A stretch of DNA of 64,000 bases from Aequorivita vitellina (lineage in GTDB: Bacteria > Bacteroidota > Bacteroidia > Flavobacteriales > Flavobacteriaceae): NCBI RefSeq assembly GCF_022008365.1, contig NZ_JAIRBA010000002.1:62001-126000 (forward strand), written 5' to 3'. A program made the translations under genes and the position numbers. Under the pieces are notes generated by a model, which had not been told where the DNA came from, searched no databases, and saw only the letters and a program-made list of their open reading frames with translations. Below, in pieces: positions 33,912-44,339 of the stretch. Within the stretch, counting starts at the first letter, position 1; each line of letters begins with the position of its first letter.

Positions 33912-34109
33912 TTAGTCGTGAATAACGCGTACTTGACCTGCTACAAGTCCTTTTCGGCCTTCTTCTTCAACATATTCTACTTTGTCACCTTCGTTAAGGG
34001 CTTCGCCGTTTAAGCCGGTAACGTGTACAAAAATGTCTTTTCCGGTTTCATCATTCGTGATAAAACCATAACCTTTAGATTCATTAAAAAACTTTACTGT
34101 TCCTTCCAT
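33912..34109 (-). CDS. Cold-shock domain protein
   Basis: A 65-aa single-domain RNA/ssDNA-binding OB-fold protein. RNP1 is KGYGFIT (residues 12-18) and RNP2 is DIFVHVTGL (about 25-33). The protein is complete and of normal size. The -7 element TACATTTG (34148-34141, minus) implies a short AT-rich leader of about 25-30 bases, shorter than those of classical cold-induced csp mRNAs. Likely an RNA chaperone; cold induction cannot be read from the sequence. Confidence 0.95.
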   Translation of the reverse strand: MEGTVKFFNESKGYGFITNDETGKDIFVHVTGLNGEALNEGDKVEYVEEEGRKGLVAGQVRVIHD

Positions 34110-34205
34110 TTTAAATAAAAAATAAATTATTAATTAAATACAAATGTATAATTTTTTGAATTTAAGTGTTAATAAAATCAAAAAATTCTCAGTTAAGCGG
34201 CACGG

Positions 34206-34451
34206 TTAAATCTTTCTTTCTTTTTGATACTCTTTCATTTTTTTAATGTTTTCTTTAGTAAGCATATATTCTTTTACATCTCTATTTTTCCATCGGTGAT
34301 AGATAAATAAAGGCATTAATATAAAAAAGCCAACCATTAAACTAAGGCCGATAATTAAGTTTCCCGTGCCTTCATCTCCAGATTTTATGTAAAAACCAGT
34401 GCCGAGGCTAATTAGTACAAGAAAGAACAATATTGTTAGAACGTATTTCAT
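34206..34451 (-). CDS. Small two-helix membrane protein
   Basis: An 81-aa protein of unknown function: helix 1 at residues 3-21, a short loop with GDEGTG, helix 2 at about 31-50, then a basic, Lys-rich cytoplasmic tail ending KEYQKERKI. It is on the same strand as the ClC channel gene, 19 bases after its stop, and so probably co-transcribed. No family is recognised beyond similar small flavobacterial membrane proteins. Confidence 0.65.
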   Translation of the reverse strand: MKYVLTILFFLVLISLGTGFYIKSGDEGTGNLIIGLSLMVGFFILMPLFIYHRWKNRDVKEYMLTKENIKKMKEYQKERKI

Positions 34452-34470
34452 TTCAGTATTTTTTTAAAAC

Positions 34471-36267
34471 TTATTTGGAAGAGAAATCAATTAGTTTTCG
34501 GCGATATGCGGTTAGTAATTTAGATTTTGACACAAATCCATAATATTTCCCATCATTTATTACGGGTAAATTCCAGGCTCCTGTATCTTGAAATTTTCGC
34601 ATTACCTCGGTCATTTTATCGTTGTTTAAATCTATAATATCTGGTGGGTTGTGCATTAATTCTGCAGCTTTTATTTTATCGTATAAGTTTTGATCGAACA
34701 TAACTGGCCGAAGATCATCCAGCAAAATTATACCTTCCAAATTGTTCGTCTTTGTATCGAGAACGGGGAAGAGGTTTCTTTTAGATTTTATTACAGCTTG
34801 GTGTACCATATCACCCAGTGTCATGTTGGGTGAAATAGCTATAAAATCACGCTCTATAACCGTCTTTATATCCATCAAGGTCAATACTGCGTGGTCTTTA
34901 TCGTGCGTAATTAAATCGCCTTTACGTCCCAATTCCATCGTGTAAACGGAATGTGGAATAAAAAATTTTGTCAATGAAAATGAAATGGCTGCTGTAATCA
35001 TTAAAGGGATAAACAATTCGTAACCACCAGTTACCTCGGCAATGAGAAATATTGCTGTTAGTGGGGCATGGAGAACTCCTGCCATTAATCCAGTCATTCC
35101 TACTAGCGTGAAATTACTTTCAGAAACGGGATTGTTCAACAGTCCAAGATTGTTGATTATTTTTGCAAAGCAGTTTCCCATGATACTTCCCATAAATAGG
35201 GTAGGTGCAAAAATACCGCCAACTCCGCCGGCACCAAAAGTAAGTGCACTCGCAATAATTTTGAATACCACCAAACCCGCTAACAACAGTATTACCACCC
35301 AAATACTGGAAAGATCTAAATTGAAAAAATTGTTTTCTAAAGCAGCTTGCGGATTTCCTTGCACCAAATTATTTATTACATCGAAACCTTCGCCATAGAG
35401 TGGAGGAATAAAATAAACAAGAATGCCCAACCCAATCCCGCCAATTAACAGTCGTTTGATTGGCGATGCTATTTTTTCGAAAAAATCTTGAATGTTGGAA
35501 TACATTTTCGTGTAATAAATGGAAACCATGGATGCTACTAATCCTAATAAAATATAGAAAGGAATATCGTTAATTGTAAATTTTTCGGTAATGTTAAACG
35601 GCAACAAAATATCAGTACCAAGAAAGAAATACGAAGTAGTTATAGCCGAAACTGAAGCCAATAGAAGTGGCACCATTGAAATTAACGTAAGATCTAAACT
35701 AAAAACTTCAACGGCGAAAATAATTGCCGCAATTGGTGCTTTAAAAATGGCAGACATCGCACCCGCACCCGCACAACCTATTAATAGCGTTCTGGTAGGT
35801 TGATTCATATGAAAAAGCCGCGATAGGTTGGAGCTTATTGCAGCGCCCGTGGCGACCGTTGGTCCTTCAAGCCCTACCGAACCTCCAAAACCAACAGTGA
35901 TTGGCGCAGTGATTAAGCTGCCAAACATTTGAAAAGGCCGCATAAAACCTTTGCGTTTTGAAATTGCATAAAGCGTTGATGGTATGCCGTGGCTCACTTT
36001 ATTTCTAATTATATAACGCATTGCCAAAAATGCCAGTGTAAGCCCTATTAATGGAAAAATAAAGTAAAAAGCTGTTTGATAATGAGCAATTAATTTACCC
36101 TGCAACAAATTTTGTATCAGGTGCGTAAGGTTTTTTAAAACTACGGCACCAATTCCCGCTAAAAGGCCAACCGCAATACTCATTATATATACAAACTGCT
36201 TTTGAGGGATATGCTTAATCCTCCAGATTAGGAAGCGCGTTAGTATGTTTCGTTGTTGCGTAGGCAT
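34471..36267 (-). CDS. ClC-family chloride channel/antiporter with CBS domains
   Basis: A 598-aa membrane protein. The ClC signatures are seen: GGSVGLEGPTVATGAA near residue 150, including the gating glutamate in GLEGP, and GAGGVGGIFAPTLFMG near residue 360 (the GxFxP anion-site loop). Ten or more hydrophobic segments are followed by two CBS domains from about residue 450, thought to bind nucleotides. The start at 36267 (MPTQQRNILTRF) was chosen over one five codons upstream because that one lies closer to the aspS terminator. Chloride/proton exchange is likely from the gating glutamate; ion preference is not proven. Confidence 0.9.
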   Translation of the reverse strand: MPTQQRNILTRFLIWRIKHIPQKQFVYIMSIAVGLLAGIGAVVLKNLTHLIQNLLQGKLIAHYQTAFYFIFPLIGLTLAFLAMRYIIRNKVSHGIPSTLYAISKRKGFMRPFQMFGSLITAPITVGFGGSVGLEGPTVATGAAISSNLSRLFHMNQPTRTLLIGCAGAGAMSAIFKAPIAAIIFAVEVFSLDLTLISMVPLLLASVSAITTSYFFLGTDILLPFNITEKFTINDIPFYILLGLVASMVSIYYTKMYSNIQDFFEKIASPIKRLLIGGIGLGILVYFIPPLYGEGFDVINNLVQGNPQAALENNFFNLDLSSIWVVILLLAGLVVFKIIASALTFGAGGVGGIFAPTLFMGSIMGNCFAKIINNLGLLNNPVSESNFTLVGMTGLMAGVLHAPLTAIFLIAEVTGGYELFIPLMITAAISFSLTKFFIPHSVYTMELGRKGDLITHDKDHAVLTLMDIKTVIERDFIAISPNMTLGDMVHQAVIKSKRNLFPVLDTKTNNLEGIILLDDLRPVMFDQNLYDKIKAAELMHNPPDIIDLNNDKMTEVMRKFQDTGAWNLPVINDGKYYGFVSKSKLLTAYRRKLIDFSSK

Positions 36268-36280
36268 CTTTAAAGCTATC

Positions 36281-36310
36281 AAAAAAATCCTGCTTTTGCA
36301 GGATTTTTTT
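36281..36310 (-). terminator. Terminator after aspS
   Basis: Near-perfect hairpin AAATCCTGC-TTT-GCAGGATTT with T-run on the minus strand, immediately after the aspS stop and before the ClC gene. Confidence 0.9.
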
Positions 36311-36311
36311 C

Positions 36312-38066
36312 TTAAGATTTTATTTCAACTTTTAAATGAAGTTCTTCCAACTGCTTTTTATCAATTGGCGCTGGTGCATCTATCATTACATCGCGGCCAG
36401 CATTGTTTTTCGGGAAAGCAATAAAGTCGCGAATTGTTTCTTGGCCTCCTAAAATTGCAACCAATCTATCAAGTCCAAAAGCAATCCCACCGTGTGGTGG
36501 CGCACCGTATTGGAAAGCATCCATCAAAAAACCGAATTGTGCTTTCGCTTCTTCAGGAGTAAACCCTAAATAATCGAACATTTTTGCTTGTGTTTTTCTG
36601 TCGTGAATTCTTATAGAACCACCGCCTATTTCGTTTCCGTTTAAAACTAAATCGTAGGCGTTTGCTTTAACATCGCCGGGGTTGGTGTCTAAAAGTTCTA
36701 GTTGTCCGGGCTTTGGAGAAGTAAAAGGATGGTGCATAGCGTGGTAGCGATTTGTTTCTTCGTCCCATTCTAAAAGTGGAAAATCTACAACCCAAAGTGG
36801 AGCAAATTCGTTGTTTTTTCGCAAACCAAGTTCTTCGGCTAAATGCATACGCAATGCACTTAATTGCGTTCTCACTTTGTTTTTATCTCCAGAGAGTACG
36901 CAAACTAAATCGCCAGGTTTAGCCCCAGTTGCTTCTGCCCACTTCGCCAAATCTTCTTGATCGTAAAATTTATCTACGGAAGATTTATAGGTTCCATCTT
37001 CGTTACAGCGCGAATAAACCATTCCCAAAGCGCCAATCTGTGGGCGTTTTATCCAGTTTATTAATTTGTCTATTTCTTTTCTCGTGAAAGCATTTCCGCC
37101 AGGAACTGCTATTCCTACAACCAATTCGGCTTGATTAAAAACACCGAAGTCTTTGTGCTGTGCAACTGCGTTTAGCTCGCCAAACTCCATCCCAAAACGA
37201 ATGTCTGGTTTGTCGTTTCCGTATTTCGCTATGGCATCATCGTACGTTATTCTTGGGAATTCGGAGATTTCTACTCCGTTAATTTCCTTTAAAAGATGTT
37301 TTGTCAATCCTTCAAAAGCATTTAAAATATCTTCCTGTTCTACGAAGGCCATTTCGCAATCTATTTGTGTGAATTCCGGCTGACGGTCTGCGCGCAAATC
37401 TTCGTCGCGGAAACATTTTACTATTTGGAAATATTTATCCAATCCTCCCACCATTAGCAATTGTTTAAATGTTTGAGGCGATTGCGGAAGCGCGTAAAAC
37501 TGACCTTCATTCATTCGTGAAGGTACTACGAAATCGCGCGCACCTTCGGGAGTCGATTTTATTAAATACGGGGTTTCTACTTCAACAAAACCTTGGTTTG
37601 CTAAATAATTGCGTACTGCAATGGCAACTTTGGCGCGAAAAATAAGGTTTTCACGCACTGGATTTCTGCGAATGTCTAAATAGCGATATTTCATTCGCAA
37701 ATCTTCGCCCCCATCGGTTTCGTCTTCTATGGTAAAAGGTGGGGTTAGGGATTCGTTTAGAATGTTCAATTCCGAAACCAAAATTTCTACATCGCCGGTT
37801 GGCATATTTGGGTTTTTGGATTCGCGCTCTATTACGGTTCCTTTTACTTGAATCACGAACTCGCGACCCAATTTTGCAGCTTTTTCAATTACTTCTTTTG
37901 AAGTTCTTTCTTCATCAAAAATAAGTTGCGTAATGCCGTAGCGGTCGCGAAGGTCTACCCAGACCATAAAACCTTTATCGCGGGTTTTTTGCACCCACCC
38001 TGCAAGGGTTACTTCCTTATTGATATCTGCAGCGCGAAGCTGACCATTGTTGTGCGTTCTGTACAT
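36312..38066 (-). CDS. aspS: Aspartyl-tRNA synthetase
   Basis: Class IIb synthetase, 584 aa, bacterial type. The N-terminal OB-fold anticodon-binding domain ([20 protein letters not shown]) is followed by the catalytic core with motif 2 [18 protein letters not shown] and motif 3 [16 protein letters not shown], and by the inserted GAD domain in the middle. An asnS gene for Asn is also in the window, so AspRS need not charge tRNA-Asn. Promoter: TAAATTTG at 38099-38092 (minus). Confidence 0.97.
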   Translation of the reverse strand: MYRTHNNGQLRAADINKEVTLAGWVQKTRDKGFMVWVDLRDRYGITQLIFDEERTSKEVIEKAAKLGREFVIQVKGTVIERESKNPNMPTGDVEILVSELNILNESLTPPFTIEDETDGGEDLRMKYRYLDIRRNPVRENLIFRAKVAIAVRNYLANQGFVEVETPYLIKSTPEGARDFVVPSRMNEGQFYALPQSPQTFKQLLMVGGLDKYFQIVKCFRDEDLRADRQPEFTQIDCEMAFVEQEDILNAFEGLTKHLLKEINGVEISEFPRITYDDAIAKYGNDKPDIRFGMEFGELNAVAQHKDFGVFNQAELVVGIAVPGGNAFTRKEIDKLINWIKRPQIGALGMVYSRCNEDGTYKSSVDKFYDQEDLAKWAEATGAKPGDLVCVLSGDKNKVRTQLSALRMHLAEELGLRKNNEFAPLWVVDFPLLEWDEETNRYHAMHHPFTSPKPGQLELLDTNPGDVKANAYDLVLNGNEIGGGSIRIHDRKTQAKMFDYLGFTPEEAKAQFGFLMDAFQYGAPPHGGIAFGLDRLVAILGGQETIRDFIAFPKNNAGRDVMIDAPAPIDKKQLEELHLKVEIKS

Positions 38067-38191
38067 TTTATTCTGAAAAAAATTGAGGGTGCAAATTTAA
38101 CAAGTATTAAATGAATTGTTGTGGTTTTGAAGGGATTATTTGATTGCCACGAACCTGCCAATTGGTAAGTACAGGAATATTTAAATAGAAA

Positions 38192-38224
38192 AGACCTACA
38201 AGGTTTTGTAAACCTTGCAGATCT
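38192..38224. repeat. Single REP-like palindrome
   Basis: AGACCTACAAGGTT and AACCTTGCAGATCT form an imperfect palindrome (12 of 14 positions) around a five-base centre. Palindromes of the type 'AGACCTGCAAGGTTTT' are scattered through many flavobacterial genomes. No second copy was seen in this window. Confidence 0.5.
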
Positions 38225-38249
38225 GTTAAATTACTTTTATCAATATTAT

Positions 38250-41200
38250 TTAGACAATACGATTATTATTAGAAGCTCCATTCGCCCGTAGCTTCATCAA
38301 TTCCTTCATCCTGCGCTTTTTTCTGAATCTAATCTTGGCGCGGTTTACCAAATAAAACATTACAGGTACCACAATCAAGGTTAAGAATGTGGCGAAAATT
38401 AATCCAAAAATTACCGTCCACGCAAGCGGCCCCCAGAAAATTACGTTGTCTCCACCTATATAAATATTTGGGCTGTAATCTGTAAATAGGCCAAAGAAAT
38501 CTATATTAAATCCAATTGCCAACGGAATTAGTCCAAGTACAGTTGTAATAGCAGTTAACAAAACAGGACGTAAACGCGACTTTCCGCCCGCAACTATCAA
38601 ATCGAAATACTGGCGTTTGGTGAGCATTTGATCATCTTCCATTTGCAGATCGTATTTTTTTCTATCGATGAGAATTTGGGTGTAATCTATTAACACGATG
38701 GCGTTATTTACCACAATTCCCGCGAGGGAAATAATACCCATCATCGTCATTATAATTACAAAATCCATTTGAAAAATCACCAAGCCTAGAAACACTCCTG
38801 CCAAACTAAGTACGATGGCGGTTAAAATTATTAAGGGTTTACTTATAGAGTTGAATTGTGCCACCAGAATTAGCATAATACCTCCCATGGCGTAAAAGAG
38901 TGCTAACAACAGAAAACCCATATTGTCTGCTTGTTCTTCCTGTTCGCCAGTAAATGCGAGGTTTATATTTTTGGGAAGTTCATAATTTTGTAATTCGGCT
39001 TTTAGATCGTTTACAATTTCAGTGGCATTGTAACCCCCCAAAACATTGGAATAAAGGGTGATAGTGCGCTTTAAATCTTTTCTTTTAATGGAGCTAAAAG
39101 ATGCTGTATTATTTTTTGTAACCATTGCCGAAATTGGCACTTGCACAATTTTTCCTTGATTGTTTCTAAACGTAATTGGTTGGTTAAAGAGGGCACTTTC
39201 ATCATAACGAGATTTGTCTGAAAGGCGTACGTTAATTTCATAATCATCATCGCCATCTTTATAGGTTGATGCTTCTTCCCCAAAAATTGCACGTCGTAAC
39301 GTTAGTCCAATTTGCCCAGTGGAAATACCCAGTTGTCCCGCTTTTTCACGATCTACGGTCACGTCCATTTCGGGTTTACTTTTGTTTACGTCTATTTTCA
39401 GTTCTTCAATACCACTAATGCCCAAGCCTTCAATATACGAACGTAGATTTTCGGCTTGACGCAGCATTTCTTCGTAATTTTCACCCACTAATTCAATATT
39501 AATGGGATAGCCCACGGGCGGACCTGCGGCATCTTTTTCAACAATAATGGAAGCGCCGGGAAAACCTTTTACAGACTCGCGCACTTCTTCTAAAACATCG
39601 CTACTTTTTACACCGCGGCGCAATTGGTAGTCGCGCATAGAAAGGGTGATTTTACCTTTTTGTGGCATGTCGTTGCTTTGGCCACCGTCGGTCATAGGGT
39701 TTCCGGCACCTTGGCCAACCTGCGAAATAGCAGATTCTACCATATAATTATAACCGTTATCGTTGTATTTTGAAATAGCATCAAAAACCCGCTGTTCTAC
39801 TTTTTTGGTTAATTTATTCGTTTTTTCAATATCTGTTCCTTGTGGATATTCTATGTATGTTATAATCTGGTTTGGTTCATTTTCTGGGAAGAAAAGTACT
39901 TTTGGCTGTACCAATCTTACCAAAACGAACGACATTAATAAAAGCGCAATTGTACCGAAAAAGAACACGTATGCTTTTTTACCGCGCAAGGCATATTTTA
40001 ACGTGTTTTCATAAAAATTTTCAAGTTTTTTAAGCGATTTATATTGAAAGTAGTCAACTGCACCCGCTAAGATGTATTTGTAAACCCATAACATAATTGC
40101 AGCGAGAATAGCCAAGTTTCCGAAACCACGGAATGCTGCAATATCAATTGCAAAACCAACGACTACCAGTAAAATACCAACTCCCAGCAAAATTAAACTC
40201 CAACGAATTAATTTCTTTTTTGTCATTGGTTCTTCTTCAGTTTTCATAAATTCTGAAGTAAGCATGGAGTTAATAATCAGCGCTACAAAAAGCGACGACG
40301 AGAGCACAACTGAAAGCGTTATAGGGAAATAAATCATAAATTTTCCAATGGTTCCTGGCCATAAACCAAGTGGGAAAAACGCTGCCAATGTAGTAGCAGT
40401 AGAGGCAATAATTGGCCAAGCAATCTCGCCCATACCTTGTTTGGCGGCTTTTCGGGGCGACATGCCTTCACTCATTAAAGTATATACGTTTTCAACCACT
40501 ACAATGCCATTGTCAACAAGCATTCCCAGCCCCATGACCAACCCAAAAAGAACCATTGTGTTTAGCGTAAAGCCCAATGCCGAAAGAATAACTAACGACA
40601 TTAACATGGAAAGCGGAATGGCGAAACCTACAAATAATGCATTTCTAAATCCTAAGAAAAACATTAAAACGAGTACAACTAAAATAACTCCGAAAATAAT
40701 GTTGTTTACCAAATCGTTTACTTGGTTTTCGGTTTTTATTGATTGATCGTTAGTGAGCGTTATGTCTAGGCTTTTTGGAAGATAACTATCCTGTTCTTCT
40801 GCTACAATGTCCTTAATTTGCTCAACGGCTTCAATCATGTTTTTTCCCGCACGTTTTTTTACATCGAGCATTACTACTGGCTCGCCGTATTCGCGGGCGT
40901 AGGTGGTAGCGTCCTTTTCCTTAAATTTTATATCGGCAATGTCTTTTAGGAAAATGATTCCGTCGTCTTTTTTAACTACAACCTTTTCCAGTTCTTTTGG
41001 GTCCTTTATTTCGCCTGTAATACGGATGTTTTTCTGAACGCCATTGGTGATAATATTCCCCCCAGAAATGGTACTATTTTCTCCCTTTATTGCATTTATA
41101 ATATTGTCGAAACTTACTTGCGAAGCCGTCATTTTATAGATGTCAACGGCAACTTCAACTTCCTTTTCTTCGGCGCCGCGAATGGTGGCTTCTTTTATTT

Positions 41201-41747
41201 GTGGCAGCAATTCTATTTTATCTTGAAGATATTCGGCATAATCCTTCAACTGTTGTACAGGGTAGTCGCCTGTTAAATTGATGTTTAGGATTGGCATTTC
41301 TTCAGAAAAGTTTAAGTCGAAAACATTGGGTTCTACTTTTCCACCATTGGTTAGTGTGGGCCATGTGGTTTCGGCTTTTACTAGATCTACTTTGTCTTTC
41401 ACCAATTGTTTGGCCACAGGAATATCTACAGATTCTTCAAATTCAACAATTATAATTGAGTAATCTTGAAGCGTTGTTGAGGTAATTTCCTTTACACCAC
41501 CAACGTTTTTAAATTCTTCCTCTAAGGGTTCGGTAATAAATTTTTCAACATCTTCGGCGGAGTTTCCAGGGTTGACAGAGCTCACGTAGATTTTGGTTTC
41601 AATAATTTCGGGAAAAGCTTCGCGCGGCATCGTGTAATAAGCAATTGCCCCCAAAAAAAGGACAATGGCCATAATTACATAGACCGTCATTTTATTGTCT
41701 ATGGCCCAAGACGAAATACTAAATTCTTTGTACGGGTTTTTGCTCAT
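38250..41747 (-). CDS. RND-family efflux transporter permease (AcrB/MexB type)
   Basis: An 1165-aa inner-membrane proton-driven pump subunit. It shows two halves, each with a large periplasmic loop and a set of six membrane helices; the helices include GFAIPLSMLMSLVILSALGF and the motif MGLGMLVDNGIVVVENVY (residues around 410), with the second-half counterpart ISLAGIVVNNAIVLIDYTQ. The Asp in LVDNGIVV is the expected proton-relay position. It is the last gene of the tetR-tolC-MFP-RND operon, 15 bases after the adaptor gene. The substrate (drug, metal or lipid) cannot be fixed; the hydrophobic exporter (HAE) subgroup seems most likely. Confidence 0.93.
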   Translation of the reverse strand: MSKNPYKEFSISSWAIDNKMTVYVIMAIVLFLGAIAYYTMPREAFPEIIETKIYVSSVNPGNSAEDVEKFITEPLEEEFKNVGGVKEITSTTLQDYSIIIVEFEESVDIPVAKQLVKDKVDLVKAETTWPTLTNGGKVEPNVFDLNFSEEMPILNINLTGDYPVQQLKDYAEYLQDKIELLPQIKEATIRGAEEKEVEVAVDIYKMTASQVSFDNIINAIKGENSTISGGNIITNGVQKNIRITGEIKDPKELEKVVVKKDDGIIFLKDIADIKFKEKDATTYAREYGEPVVMLDVKKRAGKNMIEAVEQIKDIVAEEQDSYLPKSLDITLTNDQSIKTENQVNDLVNNIIFGVILVVLVLMFFLGFRNALFVGFAIPLSMLMSLVILSALGFTLNTMVLFGLVMGLGMLVDNGIVVVENVYTLMSEGMSPRKAAKQGMGEIAWPIIASTATTLAAFFPLGLWPGTIGKFMIYFPITLSVVLSSSLFVALIINSMLTSEFMKTEEEPMTKKKLIRWSLILLGVGILLVVVGFAIDIAAFRGFGNLAILAAIMLWVYKYILAGAVDYFQYKSLKKLENFYENTLKYALRGKKAYVFFFGTIALLLMSFVLVRLVQPKVLFFPENEPNQIITYIEYPQGTDIEKTNKLTKKVEQRVFDAISKYNDNGYNYMVESAISQVGQGAGNPMTDGGQSNDMPQKGKITLSMRDYQLRRGVKSSDVLEEVRESVKGFPGASIIVEKDAAGPPVGYPINIELVGENYEEMLRQAENLRSYIEGLGISGIEELKIDVNKSKPEMDVTVDREKAGQLGISTGQIGLTLRRAIFGEEASTYKDGDDDYEINVRLSDKSRYDESALFNQPITFRNNQGKIVQVPISAMVTKNNTASFSSIKRKDLKRTITLYSNVLGGYNATEIVNDLKAELQNYELPKNINLAFTGEQEEQADNMGFLLLALFYAMGGIMLILVAQFNSISKPLIILTAIVLSLAGVFLGLVIFQMDFVIIMTMMGIISLAGIVVNNAIVLIDYTQILIDRKKYDLQMEDDQMLTKRQYFDLIVAGGKSRLRPVLLTAITTVLGLIPLAIGFNIDFFGLFTDYSPNIYIGGDNVIFWGPLAWTVIFGLIFATFLTLIVVPVMFYLVNRAKIRFRKKRRMKELMKLRANGASNNNRIV

Positions 41748-41762
41748 GGTGCAAAGGGTTTC

Positions 41763-42923
41763 TTAGTTTTTGATGGTTACTTTTTGACCATCGCGAAGGG
41801 TTTTTGCACCTTCTTTAATAATGGTATCGCCTTTTTTAATTCCAGCTTTAACTTCTGTGTGGTTTTCATAAGAAAGCCCTGTTTCTAGCAGTACGCGTTT
41901 TGCAACCCCTACGGAATCATTTACTGGTTTGTAGAGATATGCTATTGTTTCGCCAGCTGCATTTTCCTGCAAAATATTCTCAGGAACGGTGATTGCATCT
42001 TCGGCGCTATAATCGTTCACTTTTACCGTAGCAATTAGGTTTGGTTTTACCAAGCCGTTTTCGTTCGGTATTTCAACTTGAATGTCGAAACTTCGGTTAT
42101 TGGGGTTTATATAATTACTTACTTGGCGAACGGTTCCTTTATATTCTTCGTTTATTGAAGCTAACTTTACTTTTACTTGCGTCCCTTTTTTAATATTTCG
42201 AAGATAGGTTTCGGGAATGGAAGCCTTCACATACATATTGCTCAAGTTTACTAATCTAATAATAGGACTTTGGCCAGGAATTACAACTTGTCCGGGATCT
42301 GTAATTATTTCGTCCACAACACCACTAAAGGGTGCGGTAATTACAGTTTTTGCCAATTGGGAGCGCAACTGATTTGTAAGATTTTTGGCGGCTTCATAAC
42401 TAGTTTTGGCTTGTAAATATTGAATTTCGGAACCAATTTTCTGTTCCCAAAGTCTTTGCTGACGTTCAAAGGTAGTTTTTGCCAAAGCCATTTGTGCTTC
42501 CTGTTGCGCCACTTGACTTGAAAGCCCACCGTCGTCAATTTTTGCGAGACGTTGCCCTTTTGAAACATTTTGACCTTCTTTTACATAGATATTAGTGAGC
42601 ACTCCGGAATATTCTGCGTTCAGCACCACGTTTTGGTCTGTAACCACATTGCCCTGAACTTCTACATAGTGTTTAAAAATGGTGTCTTTTATAACTTCTG
42701 CAGTTATTAAGGTTGGACGTTCTTTTTTCTCGTGCTTGTCTATAAATTGGTTGAGTTTGTCAATTTCACTTTTTAATTCGCGCTGTTGCTTATTAAGCTC
42801 GGTTCTTTTAGCTTTTACTGCGGAAAGGTCGCCAGAGTCGATAACAGAATCTACCGATTTATTATCACGACCACAGGAAGCAAAAGTGGCGAGGATTATT
42901 AAAAATAGAAGTGCTTTTTTCAT
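41763..42923 (-). CDS. RND efflux periplasmic adaptor (membrane-fusion) lipoprotein
   Basis: A 386-aa lipoprotein with lipobox FASCGRD (Cys about residue 17). A coiled-coil region at residues 30-65 (LNKQQRELKSEIDKLNQFID) precedes the lipoyl/hairpin core (VQGNVVTDQNVVLNAEYSG; VKEGQNVSKGQRLAKID) and the beta-barrel and membrane-proximal domains. It bridges the RND pump and the TolC-like channel encoded on either side. The gene order in the operon is TolC, adaptor, pump. Confidence 0.92.
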   Translation of the reverse strand: MKKALLFLIILATFASCGRDNKSVDSVIDSGDLSAVKAKRTELNKQQRELKSEIDKLNQFIDKHEKKERPTLITAEVIKDTIFKHYVEVQGNVVTDQNVVLNAEYSGVLTNIYVKEGQNVSKGQRLAKIDDGGLSSQVAQQEAQMALAKTTFERQQRLWEQKIGSEIQYLQAKTSYEAAKNLTNQLRSQLAKTVITAPFSGVVDEIITDPGQVVIPGQSPIIRLVNLSNMYVKASIPETYLRNIKKGTQVKVKLASINEEYKGTVRQVSNYINPNNRSFDIQVEIPNENGLVKPNLIATVKVNDYSAEDAITVPENILQENAAGETIAYLYKPVNDSVGVAKRVLLETGLSYENHTEVKAGIKKGDTIIKEGAKTLRDGQKVTIKN

Positions 42924-42959
42924 TGGATTGAATTTTCGCTTTATGTTGAAATTGGTTTT

Positions 42960-44339
42960 TTAATATTGCTTTTTGATGGTTGCTGAATCTATTCGAAGCT
43001 GCGGAATATTAAGCACAGTTTCAAGATTTGCTTTTTCGTTTATTACTTGCAACATCGACTGAAAATATTGTTGTTGCGCAGTATAAAGTTGTGTTTGAGC
43101 TTGCCGTAAATCGAAACTTGCAGCTAAGCCTTCAGTAAATTTTATTTGGTTTTTGTTTTCAATGCGCTCTGCTAAGGCGAGATTTTTCTTTGAGTTTTCA
43201 TAATTTTCAATAGCAAATTGATAATTGCTTCTAGCCGAAGTAAGGTCCAGTTTTATTTGTTGCTTACTTTGTTCAAACTCGGTTTTTGCTTGATCTAGTG
43301 CAATTTGGGCGCGTTGTGTGCTAGCACTGCGCATACCACTACTAAAAATGGGTATGTTTAAACTCACGCCCAAAACCGAAGACTGATACCATTTTTGGTC
43401 ACCATTTAAAAAACTGAAATCATTATTATTGGCCGATGTTCCATAATTTACAAATGCCGATAGTCTTGGTAAATATTTACTTTTTTCAAGCCTCATTTCG
43501 TGATAGCGCTGCTCGGTGAGATTGTAAGCAATTTTATAATCAACATTCTCTTCAAGATTTAATTGAGCGTTCAATAAAGCAAGACTTATGTTATTGTCTG
43601 CAAGTTGGTCTAGATTGTCTGTTAGTGTTACTGGGGTTTCTACGTCAATTCCCAACGCAAGATTAAACATTTGTTTTGCTATTTTCTGGCTACGGCGGGC
43701 ATTATTGAGTTGGGTTTCAATATCTAGCAAGGTGATTTCCAGTTGCTCTACACTTTCCTCTTCGGTTAAACCGTTTTCAAAAATCTTTCTGGTTTCAAAA
43801 AGGTTGTCTTCAAGATTTGTTTTATTTTTTTCAAAAATGGCGACCAATTCCTGAGCTAAAAGTACGCTTCCGTAAGCATTAATTACACCTTTTCTAACCT
43901 CGAGACGGGTCTTTTCGTTTGCATTTTCAGAAAACCTTAAAAATGCTTTTGCAGCTTGGAGTCCTACCAAATAGCTGCCGTCAAAAATAAGTTGGTTTAG
44001 TGTGGCCACAGCATTTGCATTTTGTTTTGTGCCAAAAGTTACTGGGGTAAAGGTGCCGGGTTCGCCTCCGCCAAACTCACTGGGAATAAGTGTTACAGGC
44101 TGTTTTAAATTGTTTTGATAACTAATGTTTCCATCAATTTGTGGAAGGCCTTGTGCTGTGGTTTCCCATTTTTGTTTTATGGCCTTGGCAATGTCGCGGC
44201 GTGCATTTATAGAAGCGTAATTACTGTCTAGCGCAAAGGTTACGGCCTCCTGCAAACTAAAACGGTAATCTTGCTGCTGTTGCGTAAAGCCGAAAGTAAC
44301 AGTTGTTATAAAACTGAAAATTAATAGTTTTTTAATCAT
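42960..44339 (-). CDS. TolC-family outer-membrane efflux channel
   Basis: A 459-aa outer-membrane factor with a signal peptide (ending TFGFTQ) and the two repeats of long helices plus strands that define TolC (for example FSLQEAVTFALDSNYASINA at the start and LKDI-free KYLPRLSAFVNYG in the middle, GVSLNIPIFSSGMRSA as the second-repeat strand). Its start overlaps the stop of the tetR gene by eight bases, so it is translated from the same mRNA and is under that repressor. Confidence 0.92.
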   Translation of the reverse strand: MIKKLLIFSFITTVTFGFTQQQQDYRFSLQEAVTFALDSNYASINARRDIAKAIKQKWETTAQGLPQIDGNISYQNNLKQPVTLIPSEFGGGEPGTFTPVTFGTKQNANAVATLNQLIFDGSYLVGLQAAKAFLRFSENANEKTRLEVRKGVINAYGSVLLAQELVAIFEKNKTNLEDNLFETRKIFENGLTEEESVEQLEITLLDIETQLNNARRSQKIAKQMFNLALGIDVETPVTLTDNLDQLADNNISLALLNAQLNLEENVDYKIAYNLTEQRYHEMRLEKSKYLPRLSAFVNYGTSANNNDFSFLNGDQKWYQSSVLGVSLNIPIFSSGMRSASTQRAQIALDQAKTEFEQSKQQIKLDLTSARSNYQFAIENYENSKKNLALAERIENKNQIKFTEGLAASFDLRQAQTQLYTAQQQYFQSMLQVINEKANLETVLNIPQLRIDSATIKKQY

